NCBI RefSeq assembly: GCF_003576645.1
Contig: NC_044916.1
Span: 23,075,260-23,139,259 of the forward strand
Direction of reading: 5' to 3'
Length of the DNA stretch: 64,000 nucleotides
DNA from: Ipomoea triloba
Lineage: Eukaryota > Streptophyta > Magnoliopsida > Solanales > Convolvulaceae
The notes beneath the pieces were generated by a model. It did no database searches and was not told the origin of the DNA. It saw only the letters and a list, made by a program, of their open reading frames with translations. Below are positions 20,360-32,100 of this stretch, piece by piece (the first letter of the stretch is position 1; the number at the start of each line of letters is the position of its first letter). The translations under genes were made by a program, and so were the position numbers.

Positions 20360-23139
20360 ATGGGTGGCGTAGGAAGAGTGGAGGTGATTGGTAGCAAAGG
20401 GTGTTCTAAGCTGTTTGTGGATATTTCTTCTTCATTCAGAGGGCTACAACCTCATTCTTTAGACCCACCATTGCCCATGAGCCCAGCTTCCTCTAACACT
20501 GTAGTAACAGAATCGAGGGTCGCAGCTCGATCCGTTGGCCCACTTTCTGGGCTTGTCATCTGTGTCACTGGATTATCAAAAGGTATTCTATTGCCTGCTT
20601 TCTTGTATCAGGATAAAATTCACTATTGTACTTTGTGTCTGATGGGTTATGATTGGATCATGGCACTTGTTTGGTTTTGCAATTTTGTGCTTCTTTGGTA
20701 TACAGTATTACAGTTTGGAGGTATAATGTGCACTTTTTTTTTGTTGTAATTTGATTAAATGGTTTATTGATGATATGATTTTGCTTTGATGTTTGGTTGG
20801 CAGAAGCCAGGATGCAAGTGATGGAAGCAACAGAGAGGTTGGGTGGTCAATACAGCCCACATTTGCATCCACAGTGTACCCATTTGGTGGTTCAAATATC
20901 CTTTCTTTCCTCAATTTTTCACTTTCCCCTTTTCTAACTGTGAACTTGATTACCCATTTTGATTACACTATTAAATGATAAATATTTCCCCCTTTTTCTG
21001 GTTATCTTCTTTTGCGTAGTATACTGTGTCTTATTTTTTTAATAATCTTTTCATGGAATGGTGATTTAAGTACAAATGATGGGCAATCATCAACAATGAG
21101 GGCATGAAATGGTGGAAAGAAATTGCTAATTAGCTATCATTTTTTATATAGTATATTTTTTCACTTAGCTGGTTTCCTCCTCCTGTCCAAACTGATTATA
21201 TAGTTAACATCTTTAGTGCTTGTACTTGTATGCTTCCTTAATGTCTTTTACAGCTTTTGTGGCCGCAAATTTGAGCATGCCCTGAAACATGGATCCAAAA
21301 TTGGTCTTTTGATTGTTACACTGGGTTGGTTTGTTGATAGTGTGAGAAATAATGGTAATAAGTTCTATCTTTCATACATAGTTCTATTTCTAGTATATGA
21401 TGAATACACTTCTTATTCCATCCCGTTCTTTAGCTTGTTGGTACCATTTTGGTTCAATTGGCCACTGAAATAACTAAATCCCTATTGCATTTTTTCTGCA
21501 GTGATAATGATGATGTCCTTTTAAGCTTTACTATTTCTGCCATTATTTGATGAACATTTTTGTTGCTGTTGTTTGCTGCAGTTAGGTTGAGTGAATCACT
21601 TTATAGTGTCAAAGTTGCCGGAGAAGGTGTCTCTTTGGATGTTTTCAACCGAATTGGTCAGAAAGATGACACTCAGACTTCTTGTCTTCCCAAGGGAGCA
21701 CTTGAACATCACAAAAAATCCAACATGATTGAAGAGCCACAACAGAATGTTTCAGAAAGAGAATATATGAAAAGAACTACAGGCTCTCCTTTGTCTGGTC
21801 ATTCATTTTATGTAGATGTTGGTGTGTCTGATGAGCTGCGTAGGAAGGTATACCTGGGTTGTATGATGATTAGAAATTATGGTTCATCATCTAGATTTGT
21901 TTTAGGATTTAAAGTTTTAACATCCATCCTTTTATGCTAGTTTGATTCTAGATGCGTTTTTATACAAATGCCAATGTGTTAAAAGTTATTCCAAAGCCTG
22001 CAAATTGATGTTATATAAAGCTGAATGCCTCTAACTTAGTTACTTAGATCAATTAAATTTATTAGAGCTGCAATTGAGTGCTTCTCTCAGGCAATTTGTT
22101 GCTACCCTTAGGTTGTTGAGGCTGCTTCTGCCCAAGGTGCTACTTTGGTGGATCAATGGTTTGTTGGTTGTGGTGCCAGTCACATAGTGTGTGAGGGAAA
22201 TTCTATTCGGAAATATCTTGGTCATTCTACAAATATTGTTACAGTAAGTGCTTTTGCTATATGAATGTTTAAGAGCCTAAATAGATTCCTTGATATGTAT
22301 TCAATGGAGTTTTAAGTATAAATATTTGAGGTATTGGTAATCTATGTCTTCCCAAAATACATCTCATCTTCTTTACGAAAAATTTACCAGCTCTGTATAG
22401 TAATGCAACAATGACTGGCAGTGGCATCCTCCTGTTTCATTTTCTCCATCTAATATGATCTGCAACTTATCTCTTTCATGTCTCAGCCATTATGGGTTCT
22501 GAAGACTGTGAAGGAAAAGCAACTGCAAAGACTTGTTCACATATCTGCTGATCTAGCTAAGCAAACAGGGATAATGATTGATAGTATTCAATCTGGCATT
22601 TATAGAGAGGTGTGTGTGCTTTACTCATTCTCTCTTACTCTTCCTTTGTCATCATTTTTTATGAAGATTTCCCGACACTTGTTGCCTTGCCATTTCAAAA
22701 GAATGCATGTCAGATATGTAAACAGTACTTTAAGATGCATATGAAAAGCTTTGAAAGACATCCTTTTGGTGGGGCATGCCCATGGGTCAGTTTTGGTGGT
22801 CTGTTACCTATTATTGAACACAGACTGTTAGTGAAAATCTGTTAGTTTCTCACTTGTCAAAAAGTGATCGCATTGTCACATAAGCAATCGTGATTGAGGG
22901 GATTGCACTCTGCTTCATTGCGAGCAACACAAAAAGTGTAACCCTAAGTGCGCATTTGAATATTAAGCAAGGTCAACACAGTCAACAGATGAAATTGAGG
23001 GTTCAAAATACCTTATCTCAGCTCCAAATCGCTTATTACTCCCTTTTTTGGGTTGGCAGGGGAAGAAGATGATAATAATACCGTCTCAACCCTTCCTAGT
23101 TAAGCATACTTCTCTCACATGCTCCTCTCCCTGGGAGGG

Positions 23140-23171
<32 letters not shown>

Positions 23172-26100
23172 CTTTTTCTTTTTCTAAAAGTAAATTTAAA
23201 TTAATTAGTACTCTGGATATTTAATTTGTGTTTAATTAATTAGTTTGGGCAGTAGGCAGTGGGGCTCTCCAGACTCCAGGAAATGGTTTTATTTTATTAT
23301 ATTTTAAATGAAACCTTAATTAATTGATGTATTCAGTATGATGCTTGTGTTAAGATAAATATTAATGATTGATGAATGATGGAATATTATGAAAATATGA
23401 TTATATTAATTTTTATTATGTTAATTGTAGAATTTTGGATGCTTGTCAAAGGCTGTTTCATCTCTTAATGATGTAATATGCTTGTATTGTTATATAATGG
23501 TGTCAATTATAAATAGAAATTGCATTATAAATTATTTATATATCATTCTAGATTATGAAATTTAATTTTGCCACTTTGCATTGCTTTGTATACAGAAGTG
23601 ACACTTCGCTTTGTGCTTTAAAGTGATGCGGAGCTTTGTTGCTTTGGTACACTTTTCACATTACAAAACATTGGTTGGTTTTATTAAGTTCGAAAGTGCT
23701 TGGTTTAGTTTGCACTGTTTTAAGATGAACATGCGATTTGAGTGATTTACAATAACTGCCTGTTTTCTTACCAATTTAATTTAGACTAACCATCATGCTT
23801 TTCGATTGCCCATAAAAGTTATGTTTAAAAAATACATGAAAGTTGAAGAAATGGTAGAATATTAATGACCTCAAAGTGAGTGAGAGAGAAAGAGAGATAG
23901 GAGTGCCAGAAATAGATCAGCAAGAGAGACATTCTGGTTGGGAACAGAATTAGTAATTTGGGTTTTAGGCAGCAATTTATAGTTGGCAAAAAAGTTATGA
24001 ATATCAAGTTTGATATTGCAATGTATTGAATTGTTCTTGAATCTGTGAGTTGTTAAGGTTCAATTTGGATCAGTTCAGTTCCAATCCACAGGTTATTGGT
24101 TCTGTTAGGCGCCTCTACTTCTTGGAACCCTAGTTATCGACTTTTGGAGTAGTCTTGGCTGTAGCTGTCTGAGCTAAAGGTGCCTTATAGGATAAGATTT
24201 TGCATATCACAATTAGTATACTAAAAATGGTCAATTAGATGACTAATACTAATTGATGTGTACTGCTTGGCATGCACTTGATACAACCTTGCTGGAAACT
24301 GCCAAACTGGGATTAAGATATTCATATGCTCAAGAGAGATTCTACTTTTAGACTTGCAAATGACAAATTTCTAGACAGAAGTAGTTTATAATTTGACATT
24401 ATAGTTTCTCTTCTTTTGATGAACTATATAACATCTATTGCTAATGATGGTATCAAGCTAGACAGGTAGGGAAGCAAAGAGAAAGTAGCAGATGGGCAAT
24501 TACTCAAAGGTAGGATGGAACTTTAAATTGAAAGTTGGGATATCTAGACTTCCAGAGAGTTGCCATTGGAAAGAAATAAAGCAGCAAAGATAATGTGTGA
24601 AAAATATTAGACATGCCACTTTCTTTAGAACCTATATTAAACAAAGGTGTGCAAGGCATCCCTGTACACTAGGTCAATTGTGCTGCCCTGCTGTCTTAAC
24701 ATTTCTGCATGTACTTGTTGGGGGTGGTTACTTAGCATGCCTCTTGCTTGATCGTTTAAAAATCCTATGGTGGTTGAGTAATAAGTGCAAGCATGGTTGA
24801 ATTGCTTGGTTTATAGATATCAAAAGCCAGTTTTATTTAATTATTATATTTGGTGAATTTATCCAAAGTTTCTTAACTGGCTTTCAACATAGCCGTAATG
24901 ATTTCTTTGAGGCAAAATGGCAATAAAACAACCATATTAAAAGGTCTATGTGGTGGTGCAAATGACACTTTCTGTTTCCCTTTACCCTCTCTCCCACGCC
25001 CTTACATGTAAATGAAGAGAAGAATTAATTGTGTCTCCCATATTGTGCTCAGTACGAAACTTCAAAAACTAGGATCAAAATGTTTCTAATGTCTAATCAT
25101 CCATATATTAAGTTGGTTATCTTTTAATTATAAAGCTTCTAGCAAGCAGAGTGAAAAGGAGAAAGAGCTCTTGATTCTTCAATCTTGGTTTTGTGCATTG
25201 CAAATGACACTTTCTGTTTCCCTTTACCCTCTCTCCCACACCCTTACATGTAAATGAAGAGAAAAATTAATTGTGGCACCCATATTGTGCTCAGAACAAA
25301 ACTTCAAAAACTAGGATAAAATGTTTCTAATGTCTAATCATCCATACATTAAGTTGGTTATCTTTTAATTATTAAAGCTTTGGCAAGCAGAGTGAAAAGG
25401 AGAAAGAGAAAGCTTTTAGCTTGATTCTTCAGTCTTGGTTTTCTGCATTGTATACTGGATCTTGTAAAGCAAAGTGAAAGTAAATAGGTGCTTTTTAACT
25501 TTGGGTAGTAATGAATTTACTATGATTTGTTTTTTCTTTTTGATCAGTAATTTTGTAGTGGTAGTTTAATGTAGTTCAGAAGTGTAGTAGAGTTTTTGTT
25601 CACAGCACTGAGTGGCTTTTCTGCTTGAATCTGCCATGCAGCAAGAATCTCAATGGGTTTTATGTTAGCCTCTAAATGTTCTATGCTTGTTCTGCATTCT
25701 TTGGCTAATAGCACTTCATCTTGAGTTCTGTGTTTTCCATATTTTCCTTAACAAATTTTGGATGTTGAGAATCCCTTTTTAATTGCCTTCAGGAAATAAA
25801 TGAGGTTGTTGTTCTGCAGGATGATGCACCAAATTCTATGTCTAGAATAAGTCATGAAGAGAGGCAAAAGATCGTAAACCTGGCTAAAGATGGAGTAAGG
25901 AAGAGACGGGGTAAACGTATGCAGGTAGAGATTACATATTCGCATCCAAGATGGTTTTGTAGTTTTTAACATGATTCATCTGCATGAAATTGGATATATT
26001 CGTTGTATCTATTTCAATTGCAGACATGTCAAACCCCAATGCGTCCAATAACACCAAGTAGCCTTTTGGATTCCATCTGCTGGTCAATTTCTGAGCCAAC

Positions 26101-29100
26101 TTCAACTGCCTCTATTTATATGGACTCTTCTAGCGTTGAAGATGCTAACCTGCAAAACACATCTGTCTTCTATGACGCTAAGGAGGATGGGAAGGAATCT
26201 GAATTTTCATTTGTGAACTTATCCCGACCACTTAAGGAAAGGTTAGGTTACGTATAAGATATGAGAAGTTATTTCTGCTAGTGTAACTTGTCTTTTATAA
26301 CTACAGTTGTGTATGTATCTGTCATCTTTCCATTCTACTTCACTCGATGAAACTTTAGGCCTCAACATCTAGTTATTTCTTTCAGTAAAAGAAATTACTT
26401 GAGGGGAACTAAACAAGCCATAAACAAATTGTCTTTATGATATTTAAACTGAAGTTCTGTTTCTTGAGTGGGGAATATTGAAACTTTCTTGAATCAACCT
26501 GCCCTTTCTTGATTTTTGCAGAATAGACAGATTTAATTGTTCATCATCTGTTTCAGTTCCTTTTTCTGAGTTGGTCATGGGTTATTAATTGTTAATTGTA
26601 TTTTTGTGAGCATTTCTTCAAATATTTCTTGTTTTTATAGTATGAACGTTAAACATGGCATTCGGACTATAGTTGCTATAACATTTTAAACTATTGAAAA
26701 CTTCTAAAATAAATTTGACGTTCAAGATGTAAAAATCTTGAATTAATGAGTAACAGTGGCCTATGTATTGAAATATAGATTGATGGGGATGATTAAATAT
26801 GGAAAGTAACAGCTAAAGGTGAATAAATGATTAAATTGACTTGTTTAGATAGGAATGCCAACTGATCCTAAATGGTATAATGGTATGTATGCATGTATTG
26901 GTGTGTGTGTATACAGTTCCTTTGGGATTGTTAAGAGTCCTATATTGATAAAATAAGAAAGAACATATAGGTTTATAAGGCTATGGGTTAGACTAGCTAA
27001 TTGATTGGATTCAGTCTTTCAGTGTGGTTTGGCCCATATGCATTATAGCCCAGTTGAGTAACCCTAGCCCAATCTTAGATTATAACAGGGATATTGATGG
27101 TATAATGTATAACTAAATTCATCATTATTTATAAATGGTAGTACAAATATCATCCTTTGTGATTCTTCTAGTTTTTGGTTCAGTGAAAAATTAAGTAATG
27201 GTTACTGGGTTTTATGGCATTTATATGAAGCAGATCTAGCATTCATCTACTGATTTCGTCTTAATGTTCGTTCATGTTCAAATGCAGTGAGAAATCAGAG
27301 CTGGTACTGAAGAGCCACTTTCTTACCATACTGTTTCCAGTTGACCGGTTTTCAGAAATGGGCCCTTGCTCAAGAACATATTTCAGTGATAATAATGGCT
27401 TTAAGTGTCTGCAGGTCTTGGATTATATATATGCCTTTTACCAGGTAATTCATGCTATTCCCCCACTACTCATTTTAAAATGAAATGCTTCTGATTTGTG
27501 GACCCAAACCATAACACCCCCGGCCTTCCCCCTTGATACGCACCCAAAAGAATGGATAGTGTATTCACGCAGAAAAAGGAAGGATGGAAATTAGGCAAAT
27601 CAGAATAAACAAGGAAGGCTTAACTCATGGGATTTGACAAAATAAATCAGGGGGCAATCATCTCAACAATCATCTCCTTTCTATAATTATTTATTTCCTG
27701 CACTATAAATTAGAATGTCTAGATGAGAGTAAGGCATCGAATCCGTTACCATTAGTCTTTTAGCTCTAAGTAGCTGGGCAAGAGCCTAATACTCTTGTTG
27801 GGGAAGTCTTGTGATTTCCTATTTCTCCCTTTCAATCAATAAAACACCCCTCCTTGTTCTTTTCTCTAACAAATTGGTCTGACCTGCCACTGAATGACGA
27901 CCACAAGGATAGAGAATCGAATGGAGACGTTAGAGAAGAACCAGGAGACATTACAAACGAACCAAGAGGTGATCCGTGCTGAATTAGCCACTTTGAACGA
28001 TCAAATGGCTAAGATTTCTGACCTCCTCGCTCTCTCCCTCCAAAGCAAAGGGCACGGCGATGCCAGTGCATCATCAATAGCAGTCCCAACAGAAGATTCA
28101 ACTCCCCCATCCGTTCCAAGAGTGGATTCCAATCCGTCATCAGAACGCCGGTCTCAACCAGACAACACTATCCTTCCTACAGGTAAACTAGAACTTCCTA
28201 CCTTTGATGGTGTAGACCCGATTGGATGGTTGGCCAGAGTTGAGCAATACTTTGCCATACACCACACCCGGGAAGATCTGAAGGTTCCGATAGCCTTTAT
28301 CAGTATGCAAGGACCAGCACTGCATTGGCTCGGGTGGCTACAACAGCAAAATCCTACTCTAACATGGTCCCAGTTTACTCATGACCTGTTAGAAGAGTTT
28401 GGTGAAGACCTACCTGGTCCGCTGTTTGAGCAGCTTGCGGCTCTTCGTCAGATGGGCACGGTTGATGAGTATATCGCTAGGTTTCGTACTCGAATTGCTC
28501 AAACCACAGGACTTGCGACTCACATTCAACTGGGACTTTTTCTCAATGGATTGAAACCGGCGATTCGGGTGCGACTGCGACCGAATGACGTGACAGACCT
28601 ATGAACTACAATGCGGGTGGCTCGCGCAGTGGAACGCGAGATTGACTTTGTTTCTACTGGTCGATTCCCTGGCCGCGGTGGGAACGAGGAAGAACGATCG
28701 CATCTGAAGGGTTCTGCAAATACTTGGTCCAAAGGTTATGGGACCAAGCCCAAGCCCAAGCCCACGTCGGCCCACTCCCAATACTTTACTAATACCCAGA
28801 TATCTCCTTCTGAGTTACAACCTTCCATCCATAAAACACAAACTTCTGGTTCCATACGCAGCTCCGGCTCAACAGCATCATCGGCTCCGACACGACGCTA
28901 CTCGAACAAAGACTATTTGGACATGAGAGCGAAAGGGCTTTGTTTCCGCTGTCAACAGCCCTATAGCCCATTACATGTCTGCCCAAATAAGTCCCTCAGG
29001 ATGTTAATCGTAGGTGAAGATGAAGACTGTGGAGGTGAAATCAATGAAGGTGATGGCGATCAATTCTTGGATGGAGACCCGCCAACAGAAGTTGCACATT

Positions 29101-32100
29101 TGTCTTTGTTAGACCTTCCATTAACTGCCATGGGAGGAATTGATGGTCCTAAAACAATGAAATTTCGAGGCCAAATTGCAGGACTTGATATTCTAATCAT
29201 GGTGGACAGTGGAGCAAGTCATAATTTCATCTCTCGCCAGTTGACCGCCGTTCTGCAGCACCCACTGGAACCAACCACTACCTTTGGAGTCCGACTGGGG
29301 GATGGTCGTCGGGCTGAATCAGACGGTAAATACTCCCAACTACGTGTTGATTTGGGCCCCATTGCAATGCCGATCGATTGTTTTGCGTTTCCCTTGGGTG
29401 GAGTAGACTTGATTCTGGGCATAGCTTGGCTAGAGACATTGGGAGATGTTAAGGCAAATTGGGCTAAGTTGACAATGGAATTTACCATTGGCGATATACC
29501 GGTTCAATTGGTTGGCGACCCATCTCTGGCTCGACTCCCTATTTCCCTCAGCTCATTGGATAAAATTGAAGACACTGCGTATTGCTGGTTGTTGTGGGAG
29601 CTCTCTCTGTCACCAAATATTTAGGCTACCAGTGAAATTTCTGCAGTCCAAAAATCTCAATTGACGGAACGACTACAGCAGCACCAACATATTTTTGGGG
29701 AACCCAAAGGCTTACCGCCTTTCCGAGCGAATGACCACCGGATTACCTTGCAAACAGGTTCTTCTCCAGTAAGTGTTAAACCTTACCGTTATGGCCATAA
29801 TCAGAAAAATGAAATTGAAAGATTGGTGGGTGACATGCTCACTGCGGGGATCATCCAGCCCAGCTCATCCCCGTTTTCAAGCCCTGTTTTATTAGTCAAA
29901 AAAAAAAAGATGGGAGTTGGCGATTCTGTGTCGACTATCGCGAACTCAACAAAGTCACTATGCCAGATAAATACCCCATCCCAGTTATACAGGAGATGCT
30001 GGATGAGTTGTATGGTGCGCGATATTTTTCCAAAATTGATCTTCGCTCCGGGTATCATCAGATTCGGGTGGCTTCTAGTGATGTGGCTAAAACAGCGTTT
30101 CGTACACACTCCGGGCACTACGAGTTCCTGGTCATGCCATTTGGCCTAACTAATGCACCAGCCACCTTTCAGGCTATTATGAATGACATCTTCCGGGCAT
30201 GTCTCTAAAAATTCGTACTGGTTTTCTTTGATGATATCCTTGTGTATAGTTTGACTTGGGAGGACCATCTGCAACACTTAGAAGTGGTCTTGGGGACTCT
30301 GCAAGTTCACCAATTGAAAGCTAATGGGAAAAAATGTCAATTCGGCCAAACTGCTGTTGAATACTTAGGCCATGTTGTTTCTCAATTTGGGGTAGCAATG
30401 GATCCATCTCAAGTCTCCAGTATTATCCGTTGGCCTGTTCCAAAATCTATCAAGGCTGTTCGGGGTTTCTTAGGCCTCACAGGATATTACCGCAGATTCA
30501 TTAAAGACTATGGGAAGATAGCACAACCTCTTAAGACCCTTTTAAAAAAGGAAACGGGGACAAATTTGCTTGGCCCGTTGACGCGCATAATGCTTTTGAG
30601 GCACTCAAGACAGCGGTGACAAATTCTCCAGTATTGGTCACGCCAGATTTTTCAAGACCATTCATCATCGAATGTGATGCTTCGGGAGTCGGGATTGGCG
30701 CAGTATTACACCAAGGACAACGGCCTATAGCTTATTTTAGCAAGGGGCTCTCAGGTCAGACATTGGCTAAATCTACTTATGAAAAAGAACTAATGGCCCT
30801 AGTTTTGGCAATTCAACACTAGAGACCGTATCTCGTAGGGCGTCGATTTACAGTGCGGACGGATCATCGTAGCCTCCGCCACTTGTTACAACAACGCATC
30901 ACCACACCATCTCAACAAAATTGGGTGGCCAAGCTCATGGGCTATGACTTCGAAGTAGAGTACAAGCCCGGGAGGGTAAATAATGTAGCTGATGCCTTGT
31001 CTCGGCAAAATGAAGAGTTTTCACTATCAGCTATCTCATTGCCCATTTGGATCGATTGGACAGAATTGGCTACCACCATCTCTACTGACCCAGAACTGAG
31101 CTCTATTGTTCAAGCACTACGTCATGACCCAGGCAGCCGACCTCCTTTTCAACTGCTTCAAGGGTGCTTATATTATAAAGGACGCATTGTTCTACCAGCA
31201 ACGTCCTCTTGGATCCCGCGGCTATTGGAGGAATTTCATTCTACACCAGTAGGAGGACATTCCGGGGCTTATCGCACTTATCGTAGGCTTGCTGCCAGTA
31301 TTTACTGGAAAGGAATGATGAAGCACACTCAACAATTCGTAGCAGAATGCCTAGTGTGTCAAAAGAATAAATATGACACATTGGCGCCAGCTGGTCTACT
31401 CCAACCTCTTCCTATACCAACGGCTGTTTGGGAAGACATCGCAATGGATTTTATTACTGGCCTTCCACGTTCCTACGGGTTCGATTGTATATGGGTGGTC
31501 ATAGACCGTTTCACCAAATATACCCATTTTATAGGGCTGAAACACCCCTTCACTGCCAAGTCTCTTGCTGGAATTTTTGCAAAGGAGATAGTTCGCTTAC
31601 ATGGAGTACCAAGGTCAATAGTAAGTGATCGTGACTCAATTTTTCTGAGTATTTTTTGGACAGAATTTTTTGACAAATGGGCACCAGGTTGCGTATGAGC
31701 ACTGCCTACCACCCTCAAACGGACGGGCAGTCCGAAGTCCTGAATCGGTGCCTGGAGCAGTACTTGCGGTGTATGACTTCTGAACAACCGAAGCAATGGG
31801 GACGTTTCCTCCATTGGGCGGAATACTGGTACAACACTTCATTTCAAAGTGCTGCTGGAATTACCCCATTTTAGGTTGTCTATGGACGTGTCCCGCCTAC
31901 TTTGAAGCAGTCTTTACCGGGAGAATTCAAAGTTGAGGCAGTTGCCGAAGAACACAATGATAGGAATGAAATGTTGCGGCAGCTGCGCTACCATTTGGAG
32001 AACGCTCAGAATAAGATGGCCAAAGCTGCAAATACCAAACGCCGTGAGCTCCAATTTTCTGAAGGGGACAAAGTTTTGTTGAAGCTTCGACCGCATCGTC

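Noticed and set aside
22478..22744. 88-codon frame read through the exon 6 donor
   Set aside because: The exon ends at 22,609 with a good donor; the extension has no BRCT similarity and the next exon continues the protein in phase.
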